A DNA stretch of 64,000 nt from Heliocidaris erythrogramma (GCA_025617745.1 CM046857.1:27870094-27934093), one strand, 5' to 3'. Shown: positions 11,924-22,926, counted from the stretch's first letter. Notes: generated by a model from the sequence alone, not told the origin. Translations and numbers: made by a program.

Positions 11924-11984
11924 TGATGCGAACCCAAAACCATTTTTTAACATTATTTTTTTGGTTGAAATTCTGACTTATATT

Positions 11985-12125
11985 ATGGCATGTTACAATG
12001 CAAAGTATTTTCGCATGTATTTTTCATGTATTTGTTACGTATTGTACTTATCATGTTCTTCCAGTGTACAACAAATTTCCTCCTTGGACAATAAATAAAT
12101 TCAATCAATTCAATCAATCAATGCA
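11985..12125 (+). mobile_element. Probable LINE 3' end
   Basis: A T-rich segment including GTATTGTACTTATCATGTTC ends in AATAAATAAATTC and short CAATCAAT repeats (12085-12121). Repetitive 3' tails of this kind are typical of non-LTR retrotransposons. No coding part remains. Confidence 0.5.
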
Positions 12126-12299
12126 ATAGTGCTTCTCAGTTTATAAGTAGATTAATTGAGCAGATATGTCATACATACTGGGTGGGAGGGCAAAGATGTT
12201 CACATCTCAGCCATTAGGAGGAGGAAATGTTGTTTGAAATTGCAGGGTGTAGTGTGTAGCACAATTTCTCTTTTTAGTTTTGAAAGAAAACTGAAGAAA

Positions 12300-12411
12300 A
12301 TAGACAATCATTAATCTTATCATTATTATTTTTATTATCAATATTTTTAAAAATTATTACTGATTTTATCATTATTATCATTATTATTATTATGTAATAA
12401 TAATAATAATA
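12300..12411. repeat. ATT/ATA triplet microsatellite
   Basis: Imperfect ATT then TAA repeats forming the A/T-rich tail of the adjacent minus-strand SINE. Confidence 0.8.
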
Positions 12412-12675
12412 CTGTTCTTGTATAGCGCATATCACATTATAATATAACGTCCCTATGCGCTTCCAAAGGGTTTTGGATATTATTACCCTGGCTTTAGCTC
12501 CGGCAGCCGTAATCAGCGCACAGTGCATTTCAAGGAATAAATCCTGCCAGGTACCCATTTACTACACCTGGGTGGAGAGTGGCAAATGTGGATTAATGTC
12601 TTGCCAAAAGACGCTAGTGCCAGGCTGAAACCCTTGGATTGAGAGGCAAGTGAATGAACCACTATACCACGACAC
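12412..12675 (-). mobile_element. tRNA-derived SINE, inverted copy
   Basis: On the minus strand the copy starts GTGTCGTGGTATAGTGGTTC (A-box region, near 12675). It continues through a degraded B-box region, then GCCACTCTCCACCCAGGTG and AAATGGGTACCTGGCAGG, and ends at the (TTA)n tract. It belongs to the same family as the SINE at 6623 but carries an additional CTTTTGGCAAGACATTAATC segment. Confidence 0.8.
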
Positions 12676-12710
12676 TTGTAATTGGTATAATTGTCATTAT
12701 TTTTCATTAA

Positions 12711-12812
12711 TAGTACCATTAGTAGTATTAGTAGTGGTAGTAATAGTAGTAGTAGTAGTAGTGGTAGTAGTAGTAGTAGTATCAGGAGTAGTAGTAGTAG
12801 TAGTAGTAATAT
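12711..12812. repeat. AGT triplet microsatellite
   Basis: (AGT)n of about 100 bp, mildly interrupted. The Ser-rich frame across it is not a gene. Confidence 0.95.
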
Positions 12813-12929
12813 TTTCATAATCATTTTTATTACCATTATTAATTTAATAAATGTTAATAATAATTATCTGGGCCCCGTTGCATAAAACTTCCCATTAACG
12901 GCAAGTTTGCCTCCAATGTTAACTCCCAT

Positions 12930-13075
12930 CAGGGGCGGATGCAGGATTTAGTATAAGAGGGGGGGAGGGGGGGGGGGGTGACATGGCACACAAATGCAGG
13001 GTTGTAAACTTTTGGAAAAGGTAGACCCGTATTTTTTGGGGTTATGGGGTCCAGTTTCCTTGGCATACGATGTTA
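12930..13075 (+). repeat. G-run dispersed repeat, copy 2
   Basis: GGGGCGGATGCAGGATTTA is followed by a G-run (about 12958-12978), then TTTGGAAAAGGTAGACCCGT and GGTCCAGTTTCC. The GGAAAAGGTAGACCCGTATTTT block is nearly identical to the copy at 39518. A fragment (GGGCCCCGTTGCATAAAAC, about 12871-12890) of the TTTCATAAA-type MITE lies just upstream. Confidence 0.8.
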
Positions 13076-13202
13076 TTATGGCCTTATCTTACTATTTTAG
13101 ATTCTAGATGATGTAGAATTGAACATGTAATATGTGTTTTACTACGACAGTCTAGTTTCAGTACAGCCCTATATTCGATGAAATATCATCGTTTGTACTG
13201 CA

Positions 13203-13296
13203 ACGACACGTGTACATAATGTCGACAGTGTACATATAGTGTCGACAGCGTACGAATGTGTACGATAGTGTACATATAATGTCGACAGCGTACGGC
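13203..13296. repeat. Minisatellite with GTCGACAG core
   Basis: Four imperfect units containing GTGTACATA followed by TGTCGACAGCGTACG, spaced about 22-35 bp. GTCGAC itself is palindromic. Confidence 0.8.
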
Positions 13297-13523
13297 CATG
13301 AAGGCGAGTTCCAGCTTTAGGGGAGGGCCCCTGAAATAGATAGTGACCCACTTCAAACGTTTACTACCTGAAAATAGCCTCCCCCCCCCCCTAAGAAGAG
13401 CACACCATCCATCCCCCTTTTTATACTTTTTTCTTGATATTTCGAAAATGCGATTTTTTTTCCCGCCTTTTAGAGCACCAGAAATCTGAGCGCAGTACCT
13501 TTAAATTTGTGTCGTGTGTGCGC

Positions 13524-13546
13524 GGGGGGGGGGGGGGGGGGGGGGG
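13524..13546 (+). repeat. G23 homopolymer
   Basis: Long uninterrupted G run that follows a GTGTGTGCGC segment. Confidence 0.95.
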
Positions 13547-13984
13547 ATTTAGCAGCCTGACTGCTCGAAAACAAGGTGAAATCAACATGTATGTATGAGT
13601 GGGTGGGTGGGTGTACATATACATTATATTGTCATCAGCTCCGTACAGGACCAAGTTTGTGAAAAGCATAGGCTTATAGGTATTATCGCAATTATAATGG
13701 ACGTTTGTGACTGCCCCAAAAAGGATACGGTACCAGTAAAATATTTTAAAAAATATATCAAACCGGAACGAGATCTTATCTGCTTGTGACTAACTAGTGC
13801 GTGTTCAAGTTGTGATAGCATCCGCGAGTGAAGTAGAGTGATGAGGCTCTTTTTTGTTGTTGTATATAACATGCTAAGTGTGAACAATAGCCAGCCAAAA
13901 CACCAAGGATCCAGAAGGCTAATCAGTGGTTCACTGCAAATCATTTAAAAAATAAATAAAAAGCAATTTAAGGAAAAATATTGG

Positions 13985-15130
13985 GCAATAGGTAAAACAT
14001 TGAAGTCAAGAAATGTGATTTGCCAAAAGAAATCTATGCACACGCCTTTTAAAAGAATTTAGTCCTGTACAGGAAGGCGTTCCAACAACATGATTTGGGA
14101 GACTGTTCCAAACCCTTGAAGCCGTGTGAATGAAGCTTCTGTCCAATTGATGAGTTTTTGCAGTGGGTAATAGAACAGCGTGGACAGGAGAAGATACTCT
14201 AGCTCTGGTCACTCGTCTCTTTTCTAGAGGCGGAGGGAGCATTTCTTTGTCTTTTGGGCACTGTTCTGTGTGCATCTTGTAGAATACACAAGCAGCTGCA
14301 ACTTGGCGCCTGTGAGTAAAACTAGGAATGGATAAATCTTGAAGGGCAGTGGATTCATCAACACAAATAACCTTGAGTGCTTTTTTCTGAATGTTGTCTA
14401 ACATGCTAAGTATGGTACGGAAGGCATTTATCCAGCATAAAGATGCGTATTCCATTATGCTGCGTTGTAAAAAATAGTTCTACCCTTTATATCAAGCTTA
14501 TATTAGCAACTTTCCTTAGAGCCCAAGTGTTTGCCCAGCTCTAGAGTCAATAGTCTGTATATGCTTGGTCCAGGTTAATTTCCTGTCAATTGTTACACCC
14601 AAGATTTCGATCTCATCCTGAGCGGTAAGAGGACAATCACCAAATTGCAAGTTTAAATGTGAGGGGGTTCTCTTCCTTGAAGTAGTCATCATTTTATACT
14701 TGGTAGGTTCAAATGCGACTTTCCATTTGTTAGCCCAGGATTTTATGTTTGACAGGTGTTAATCAATCTTCAGTTGATCTGATGTCACTGTTTGCAGGAA
14801 GACAAGCAAACAATGTTGAATCATCAGCATACGAGTACAGCTCATTCTCACAGACATCCACAAGGTCATCAATGTAGATGGAGAAGAGCAGTGGTCCCGA
14901 ACAGAGCCCTGAGGTACTGAAGCATTGACAGGGATGGTTTCAGAAGCTTGACCAGCAAGGACTACTGAGATGTGACGGTCTGACAAATAATTACTTAGCC
15001 AAGCAAGGGCTTTTCCATCCACTCCTTTGGATTTCAATTTCGATACAAGACCGTTGTGCCAAACTTTGTCGAATGCTCCCTTAATATCAAGGGGCAACAA
15101 GCGTGGGATCGGACAGGGAAGGCGACCTAG
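13985..15130 (-). pseudogene. Decayed LINE reverse transcriptase (jockey-like)
   Basis: The minus strand encodes the palm and C-terminal part of a non-LTR retrotransposon reverse transcriptase. From about 15095 downwards one frame reads LDIKGAFDKVWHNGL, AWLSNYLSDR and SVPQGSV, matching RT palm blocks. A frameshift near 14900 moves the continuation to another frame with PLLFSIYIDDL, then the catalytic YADDS (YADD codons at 14820-14831). After a stop, SWANKWKVAFEPTKYKMM and EIEILGVTIDRKLTWTKHI lie in 14560-14760. The tail at 14006-14455 is one open frame with LDNIQKKALKVI and ASRVWNSLPNHV. The endonuclease and the RT N-terminus are missing, so the element is 5'-truncated at the junction with the MITE at 15131. 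It is non-functional because of frameshifts and stops. The family assignment (jockey/CR1 group) is from motif style only. Confidence 0.88.
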
Positions 15131-15277
15131 GCCCCGTTTCATAAAGCTTGTTATCAGTAACAAATGCTACATTTCTATGACAAATTTGGTCTCAGCCAAT
15201 CAGATGCAAGGATTTCAGTAGCTTATAACAGTTATTGCAATTTGCTATTGATGACATGTTTTATGAAACAGGGCCCA
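15131..15277. mobile_element. MITE (TTTCATAAA family), copy A
   Basis: The ends are inverted repeats: GGCCCCGTTTCATAAAGC on the left, and GGGCCCTGTTTCATAAAAC read inwards from the right. The interior contains CAGCCAATCAGATGCAAGGA and CAGTAGCTTATAACAGTTAT. A second copy with about 85-90% identity lies at 58207-58340. This copy abuts the broken LINE exactly at its 5' edge. No coding sequence. Confidence 0.85.
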
Positions 15278-15434
15278 GGCCGCTGCTCTCGACGGCTGGT
15301 GGAACATGCTTACACTAAAATGTGTGTGTGGCTTCAGGGGAGGGTGCATGGGAGCAAAATATGCGAGCCGATGGTAATCTATACAAAGTCCGCCCGTCCT
15401 TTTATCCATCTCTTAGATTTTGATTAAATTCCAT

Positions 15435-15735
15435 ACAGAAGCTTACTTTGCTCTCAAATCTAGTAAGGAAAGTTATGAAAAATTAACCTTAATTAGGGGC
15501 GGATCCAGGATTTTGTCAAGGGGGGGGGGAGGAGAAAAAAATGTTATCAGATTTTTTTGGGTCCAGTTTTCATCCAAAATTCTCTGAAAAGCAAAACAAA
15601 AAAAAAAATAAAATATAATAAAAGGTTATCAGTTAAACAAAAAAAAAGGTGGGGGTGCAATGTACACTTTTCTTTCAAAGGGGCGGGGGGGGGGGGGGGG
15701 GGACTGGCCGGAAGTGCTGTTCATTTAATATGGTT
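15435..15735 (+). repeat. G-run dispersed repeat, copy 3
   Basis: Starts with AGAAGCTTACTTTGCTCTCA (as at 11142), then GGGGCGGATCCAGGATTTTG, a G-run (15521-15529), GGTCCAGTTTTCATCCAAAA and a second G-run (about 15680-15701). Structure and order match copies at 11142, 12930 and 39518. Confidence 0.8.
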
Positions 15736-16109
15736 TTATAGTGCACACCATGGCTCAAACCAAATGGATTCTCGTTGTTAAGCAAAGAGGGGTATCCACC
15801 AAAACAGATGCGCGTACAAATTGAGGTCATGTCAGGGTCATTTGTACCATGTATTTTAATTAAAATTACGAACTGGCTTCTTGGGCCTATTGGGTTTCCT
15901 ATATTATGTTACACTATATCATATTATGTTATATCATATGTGTACTTGCCCAACAAAGCAACACACTTCATATTATGTCCATCCTAAACTGATTTGGCTG
16001 AACTCGGTGTATACTAAACATAGCAAACATGGCAAAGGCATCACAATATAATATGCCACTGGGCCAGTCACTAAAAACGACGAATCAATGATCTCGACTC
16101 GAGCCTTTA

Positions 16110-16375
16110 TGGTATCCATTGGCGGCGGAAGCACCAAAATTTAGGGGGGGGGGGGACGCCAGACCATATTTTAACACTTAAAATACTTAATTGAAATTGC
16201 GGATAATTCAGTAAAATAAGTGGAGCAATAATAATAATAATAATAATAATAATAATTAATGATAGTAATAATGACAATAATAATGAAAATGATAATAATG
16301 ATAATGATAATGATAAAAAAAAAGAAATAATAATAATAATTATTATTATTATTATAATAATAATCAGAATTATTA
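16110..16375. repeat. G-run repeat edge plus ATA microsatellite
   Basis: TTGGCGGCGGAAGCACCAAA followed by ATTTA and a G12 run (about 16144-16155) resembles the block at 21120-21140. From 16227 to 16375 there is an imperfect ATA/ATG/ATT triplet array. Confidence 0.75.
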
Positions 16376-16619
16376 TTGTTTCGATTTATTTAGCGTCTAA
16401 TAATCACCAGGTTCCCAAGGCGCTCTTTAATGTATTTTTTTCCCTCCCTTCAATAATAAAATAGTCTAGAGTTACATCATTCACGGAATCACGGTATATC
16501 ATAAATGTTAAGTTTACTGTGATATAAATCCGAGAAATAAATCAGAAGTTAGACGGTGAGCTTAATAAAATGGACTGGGTTTACATGTATCACACAGTCA
16601 CATTGCACTATGCCATCTA

Positions 16620-16635
16620 GGGGGGGGGGGGGGGG
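16620..16635 (+). repeat. G16 homopolymer
   Basis: Uninterrupted G run. Confidence 0.95.
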
Positions 16636-16849
16636 AACTAACCAGTAACCATCACGCGTACGGTGTATACCACATCTGCGTCTGAAAAATGCGAATATAG
16701 GTGTATTTTTCATTATTAGCTTTGCAGGCCAATGCACGCAAGGCCAAATGTGCATCTCTTTGTTCCCCATTATGACGGATAAGGCCCCCAAATTGACAAT
16801 TTAAAATATTAGCCCCCGAATTTCGGACGAGGCGCCACCCTGCAATTGT

Positions 16850-16850
<1 letters not shown>

Positions 16851-16880
<30 letters not shown>
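16851..16880 (+). repeat. T-run/G20 compound homopolymer
   Basis: A T-run directly joined to 20 G, mirroring the arrangement at 5010-5057. Confidence 0.95.
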
Positions 16881-17330
16881 AAGTCGTCAGGTATAGAAGG
16901 CCTAATTCTCCCACTATATATTTTTCGTTGGACTTGGGCTGTATGAAATATTGATTCTGCTCATGAAGAGAATCAAACGCGGTGAAAAAGTGCACCCCGC
17001 CTATATACACTTTCCGAACTTGCAATGTTCCCGCGGTCTTCCCGCCTCCACTCTGTGATATTATTTATCAGTGATATTTGGGTTTGCTTAAAGAACTGAA
17101 ATTTTTGCGATGGTTTTATTTTCGCGAATTTCGCGAGTCAAACCCAAGCGAATTAAAACTTCCACTTCTGTTTTATAGTATATATCAACATTATCAAAAT
17201 CGCGAAATTATCCCCTCGCGAATCATTACACCCAGTATGACCCAGACCAAAATAACAATCAGTAAAGTTTCCTGTTTTTTCTACATGTTTGTTGGTTTTT
17301 GTTTTTAAAAAGAGAAAATTGGATAAAACA

Positions 17331-17999
17331 ATATGTGACCCGACGCCTCAAAACCTACAATAAGTCGCCAAAATTATTTTTTTTGTTTTATACATTTTCT
17401 AAAAGTAGAGATTCTCAGCTTTCCAATGGTATATCACTTGTCTAATTTACTCAATAATAAAACCTTTTAAATATCACATTTAGAATCAGTATGTTACAGC
17501 AATCAATAACTCCTATTCAGAGAAAATGGCCGTTTAAGTTCAGAACAAAAGAGTGCTAAACCTTCGCTCTCTGTGTGCGCCCAAGTAAAACTGGGTATTC
17601 AAATGGCCTTAGCAACCGGTATGAAGGGATTTACAGATTAGGCTGAATTTTGGCAAGCTGCTCCAGGAGGGCCTATTCATTACTCACTCTAAAAATCTAT
17701 TTAATACCTTCAGAGGTAAAGTAGTAATTTGGCATTGAATGGAAGTATTACAAAAGCTCTCCAAACATCCATTAGCTCGACAGGTGAAAAAAAAGGAGTC
17801 ATTTTAAAATGCCCCCAAAACAATTTTCTAAGTCGAATTACGACTCACAAACTTGAGACATGATAAAATGATAATGAAACTACCCATTTCTGTCAAAAAA
17901 AGAAAATCGACTGATCCAAGCAAATTTACTATTTTGGGCTGTTTGCTACGTTGTGGTCCGTGCGACTTATTGTAGGTTTTGAGGCGGCGGGTCACATAT
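17331..17999. mobile_element. 669-bp TIR transposon, non-autonomous
   Basis: 38-bp terminal inverted repeats at 17331-17368 and 17962-17999 begin ATATGTGACCCG and contain CCTCAAAACCTACAATAAGT. They differ at about one position. If the outer ATA/TAT is partly target, a TA duplication with TIRs starting TGTGACCCG would fit Tc1/mariner-type insertion, but this is not certain. No reading frame longer than a few dozen codons, so it depends on a transposase elsewhere. It looks young, since the TIRs are nearly identical. Confidence 0.88.
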
Positions 18000-18416
18000 T
18001 TTCAAATTGTTAGAACTTTGCGAGTTCCGTGTAATATTCGAAGAATACGTAAAGTTGTTACTTCTATGACGATTTGAACAAAACGAGAAATTCTCCTGCA
18101 ATCTAGGGGTGCATGATTGTGATTTGAAAGAAAGTCATTCTGGGCACACCCCTCCCCCCTCAGAAATGTACCCCGCATCCGCATTACGAAACCTGTTGAA
18201 AATGTATCGGACGCACGTGTCGCATGTTGTATAGACATATATACCTGACTGTGGATGTCCCGCCCCCGAGACCAGGAAAATATTTAGACTAGACTAGTCT
18301 ATAGTAATCAGCTGATCTAACAGTACACATGTCCTGGTTTGATTTTCTAGGTCACTTGTCTAATTTGGCTTACACGATTAACCTACCACGAGACTTCAAA
18401 AATGATCAAAACTCTG

Positions 18417-19342
18417 ACTCAGGCCCGTAACTAGGATTTTTGCGGGGGGGGGGGGGGGGGGTTCAACATTGGAAAAAGTGGACCTTTCTGAGGGAGCGAA
18501 TCGACCGAGTAGGGGTGTCGGGTCAGGGGGTGTGCCCCTACAAGGGTGTGGGCATGAGCGTATAGTCAGAATTATTTGACAGGGGGTGGGTCAAATGTGA
18601 AGCTCGAACATATAATACCACATGTGTAGGATTCCCAATACTGCGAGCGAGCAAAGCGAGCGAGAGAAAAATAAAAATATACTTTTAAATGGCAAACTTT
18701 TATTGCATTAGTCACCAATAGGTGAAATGTAAAGCTATATCTAGGTCATCTAGCTGCCATATGCAGGCATCATTCATATTAAAGTTTTTAGGAAGTGAAG
18801 CGAACGGGGGGGGGGGGCACTTTGCTGTTGCTCGTTTATGGAAAGGTAACCCTAATATCTGGGCGCTATGGCGATAGGGCAGTGACGTGCCGAAATTGTC
18901 ATAACATTGAATATTTCATTATGGACCTTGCTGCATGAAACATCTCGTTTACAAGGTTTGCGAGCGAGCGAAGCGAGCGAAGAGAAATGCAATTTACTTT
19001 GCTATTGCATATTTCAATATAAAAAGTGGACCAAACAAGTATTCGGGTTCCATGGCGATAGGGCAGCGACGTGCCTGAATATTGGAATAACATCCTATAT
19101 AAATATTCATGGACCTCGTTGCCTGAAACTATCTCATTTCTAAGATTTGCGAGCGAGCGAAGCGAGCGAAGAAAAATGCACTTTAATATGTTGAACAGGC
19201 TGTATTAGAGGGCCATGATTTAAGGGCCTGAATGACTAGACCGGGTCCGCCAGGAGTATTCAACTTCGCTCCCTCAGAAACGTCCACTTTTTCCAATGTT
19301 GAACCCCCCGCCCCCACACAAATCCTAGTTACGGGCCTGAGT
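18417..19342. mobile_element. 926-bp element with about 80-bp TIRs containing a G tract
   Basis: The left arm (18417-18500) begins ACTCAGGCCCGTAACTAGGA, includes G18 (18444-18461), then TTCAACATTGGAAAAAGTGG and TGAGGGAGCGAA. The right arm (19265-19342) is its inverse: TTCGCTCCCTCA, CCACTTTTTCCAATGTTGAA, a short C tract and TCCTAGTTACGGGCCTGAGT. Between them is a 184-bp tandem repeat (ATGGCGATAGGGCAG at 18868 and 19052), each unit ending in GCGAGCGAGCGAAGCGAGCG. A third GCGAGC-type block lies at about 18648. There is no transposase. The end motif GTTACGGGCCTG recurs at about 20500-20515. Confidence 0.88.
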
Positions 19343-19788
19343 ATGGTTTCTATATTTCACTTTTATATTCCATTACCACAGATTTCATTTGAGTCTTCTC
19401 ATAATTGTCACTGCTTAATTATCTTCCCACGTTATCTTTGTATGGTGTTTTAAGCAATCTATCTTGTATTGTCAGGATTTCCTGTCCAATCTAACACTTC
19501 TCAAAGATCACAATACCCTTCATTTTCGTCCTATAGTCTGATAGGAATCAATAATCATCCAAATGTCAGATGTCTAAGAAAGTTTAATAATTATAAATGT
19601 CATTCAACAGTTTCAATGGTCAATCAACTTCAACATATCTCCATTCCATTTTCGTCAGATTTCATTCGAATTCATCTGACCTGGCAATCCGCTGCAAAAT
19701 TTATCATCAAATCCATCTTTGCATGGCAAGTGGATTTCAAGAAATTGTCATTCAAATTCGTCACATAGACAAGACCTTACAACGAGCG

Positions 19789-20385
19789 GGTGACGATTTT
19801 GAACAACTCTTTGAACTCTTTCAGTCTTTGACAAAATCGATAGCAAAATGAAAAATAAATTCCAAAAATGAATGGCCAAAGACGTATGTTGACTTGGCCT
19901 TATTATTAAGTTGCAGGACAAATTAAAGCAAATAAAAGTGTTCAAATTGATTGGAAAACCGGTATTATCTCACATTAATTTCCACTTTTCTTCCTCTCTC
20001 CCCCCTTTCACGTGACCCCTTGTGCGCCCCTCCCCTATTTAAGCCAGTTGGTATAAAAAATTTAAAAAAAATTTAACCTAAAATTCACTATTCTCATGTC
20101 ACTTTGGATAATTTTTTCGCCTTATGATTTCTGCTTGCCAGCTTTGGGACGATACTACAAACGAATTTGAATAATTCTTTGAATGACGCTTTGAAAAAAA
20201 TCGATTCCAACATGGCATAATGTACAAATTCGAAAATGAATGGTGAAAGACGACATTGATTAATTATAGATTTGCCAGATTAGGAAGTTACGGGACAAAA
20301 TCCAAATAAAATGTATTAAAATAGACGGAAAGACCGATATTTTATCACGTTATTTTCCATTTCCATTATCTCTCCCCTCGCTTCT
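19789..20385. repeat. Diverged tandem duplication, about 365-bp offset
   Basis: Block 19789-20010 and block 20152-20385 share landmarks in the same order. These are GATTTTGAACAACTCTTTGA / GAATTTGAATAATTCTTTGA, AAAATGAATGG, GGACAAA..AAA.AAA, ATTGGAAAACCGGTATTATC / ATAGACGGAAAGACCGATATTTTATC and TTTCCA..TTC..TCTCTCCCC. Identity is perhaps 65-75% by eye. Confidence 0.6.
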
Positions 20386-20415
20386 TTTTTTTTTTAAACG
20401 GACCTCTGCTCGCCA

Positions 20416-20416
<1 letters not shown>

Positions 20417-20458
<42 letters not shown>

Positions 20459-20520
20459 GTTCGTTAGAACCCCCTGAACCCCCTGAACCCCCCCCCCCCC
20501 TCCAGTTACGGGCCTGTGAC
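20417..20520 (+). repeat. G41 homopolymer and element end
   Basis: An uninterrupted run of 41 G (20417-20457) is followed by two AACCCCCTG repeats, a C tract and CCAGTTACGGGCCTGTGACT. The last motif matches the terminus of the 926-bp element ending at 19342, so this is probably the terminal sequence of a related copy. Confidence 0.7.
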
Positions 20521-21045
20521 TCATAATCTATTCTTAGCCATTGGCGGCGCGCCGGCGCGTCGATGTGTAATACTACGCTTTACAGTATTAGCCCATGTGT
20601 CGAGATCATTGACATTGTAGAGGCAATATAACAATTATGTTATTCTTAATCTTAGTCCGAGTACTCCTAGACCTGTTACTCTTGCCGTCACCTGCTTAAG
20701 AATAAGACTTTGAGTTAAGTTACAGTTTAATAATAAAACGTTCCAGTTTACAAGGGTAGGCCTACTTCATGGCGCATATAGTATACATACCTCTGATCGG
20801 GCCCATATCCAGGTACTAAGGCTAAATCTAGACCCCTTGCAGGCCTCAATCATCCACCGTCCTTTGCGCTCACCTGATGAGGAAGACTCGATGAGGGCGC
20901 GCATGCGGCATATTCTCATACATAATTTCAAAGAAGCATTTACACAGTCATAGGCGCACATCATAACAGTCAACCGCGCTCACTTGGGGAGGTCAAATGA
21001 GGGCGCGCATTTTCTTAACCTCGCAAACATCATGGTATAAAAATT
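20521..21045. other. Intergenic, short repeated GC-rich motif only
   Basis: A palindromic GGCGCGCCGGCGCG lies near 20544. GCGCTCAC followed by GATGAGGGCGCGCAT / AATGAGGGCGCGCAT occurs twice (about 20867-20903 and 20977-21012). No gene is recognised. Confidence 0.45.
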
Positions 21046-21048
21046 ATA

Positions 21049-21095
<47 letters not shown>

Positions 21096-21240
21096 GAAAG
21101 GGGGGATCGACGTCCCCACCAACCCAAAATTTAGGGGGGGGGGGGACTGTCCCCCCCAAGAAAATTTAGGGGGGGGGGGGGGGACACGTCCGTCCCTCCG
21201 TCCCCCCCCCCCCCCCCCTTCTGCCGCCTATGATGGTATC
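21046..21240. repeat. TA dinucleotide array followed by G/C-run repeat
   Basis: (TA)n at 21046-21092 is followed by two AAATTTAGGGGGGGGG segments, then a C tract (about 21201-21219) and CTGCCGCCTATGATGG. The AAATTTAGGGG block matches 16137-16155. Confidence 0.8.
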
Positions 21241-22926
21241 CGGTCTTTAAAACTTGTCTAATTCTAGGAAAATATCACGAAGCAAGATGACAGTTACACG
21301 ACATTGGATGGACATTAAAAAGGCCTGCAGCTTACTGGTATATTCGTTTCATTTCTAAATATCCAATCGATCTTAAGTGGTATCGGCCTGAAAGCTCCCT
21401 TACAAATCTCGTCAACATGGCAAACTGTGTCGATTTTAATTGTGACATACAGCAATGCACCATGGTGACTATCACCAGCAACATGCAAATTTGGGTTCCT
21501 GTTACCTTTAGGTACGTCATTGTCTTACTTTTGAGTTCCAGAAATATGTTGGTTTAGCATTCAATGTCGTTACTATGACACAAAATTATATTAGTTTCAG
21601 TATTTCAATAACTTCACCAAATTGGCGTAGGGTAAAAACAGAGAAGTTTTGGTTATAACCATATATCCTACGGCCAAACGTTTTCAGAAACAGCTTTTGT
21701 TACGACAAACCAAATTTTAAAGCAATTTGTCCGTATTTTTCTTTTAATTTCTAGAGGGAATGAGAATTATTTTCAATGATATCAAACCACGCAAAGTCGA
21801 GTATTTTATTGAGACACAGTCAAGTACTGCGGTTCCGCAACTTCTTTCACATTTTCTGAGCTCTTTTGTCACCAAAAAGAAAAGAAAAGTAAAAACAGAA
21901 AAAAGGGAATTCAAGCAGCAGAATCAATACCTGCATCTTGATATTTGCTGACCATTTTTTTTCTTGACATTTAAGTGGTTGCTTTTCATGATAATGGAAG
22001 ACTTCATCATCTCAGTTTCCAAACAGTTTCTTAACAATAAGAAGTATGAAAGAAAAAAAAAGTAAGAAAAAAGAAGAAAAAAAAGAAAAAGAAGAAAGAG
22101 AAGAAAAAGAATAAGAAGAAGTAGAAGAAAAATTTGAAAATAATATTTTAAAATGTTAGTTCTAAACTTGAACTGAATTCAATGGAATCCTTTCACTGCA
22201 ATCATGATTAGGACAAGAGTTCTTCCCTAACCACTTGTGAGGCTCTGTAAACAACGTCACCCACATAGAGTACAAGGGGGAAAAATGAAGGGAAAAAAAT
22301 GATCGAGTTCAGTCGTTGATATTTTCCCTGATGCCATTCCTTTTATCGGTTCGACTTATTGACTTATTTTACCAAAAAAATGACAATAAACAAGATTTCG
22401 AAATAGGAATCTATCTTTGCCGGATATCTTTCGACCAGTTTTGCAAGAACTCCAAAGAAATACAAAAAAAAAAATCAATCAATCATTTGAAGCGAGGTTT
22501 TCAAAAGAGGTTTCACTCATTTTGGGGCGTTCGTCCATCAACGGATGATGTATAATATAGCCAATAATAAAACAAATTTGTTGTGCGTCAATGGAACATT
22601 TCCTATATATTATGGCACGATACCCAATAAATCATATTGCTTCGGTAATTTTTCTCTCATTACACATATCATGGTCTGCCAAGTCAGTGCAAATCATTTG
22701 ATCTACGAGTGTGCATCTGAATTGATCAACCTTGGACTAGGTTGACAGTTGCAGCAAATATTGACTATCCCGTGTTATAAGCGTCATTTTAATATACGAA
22801 TAGTTTCCCTTTGCTCTTTAGTTTGTAGCTGAGGGAATCACTCAAATATGTAAAACTGTTAAATCCCAAGTAGTTCATGAAACTGTTTGCTTGCATGCGT
22901 CCTTTTCGAGGGAAACATAGTTTTGA
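21241..22926. other. Upstream region of the GPCR
   Basis: No gene is recognised. A purine-rich AAG/AAAG tract occupies about 22045-22135. No TATA box or other promoter element can be asserted. Confidence 0.45.

Noticed and set aside
18640..19170. CRISPR-like array from GCGAGCGAAGCGAGC repeats
   Set aside because: Only three irregularly spaced copies inside a eukaryotic transposon; the spacing is explained by a 184-bp tandem duplication.
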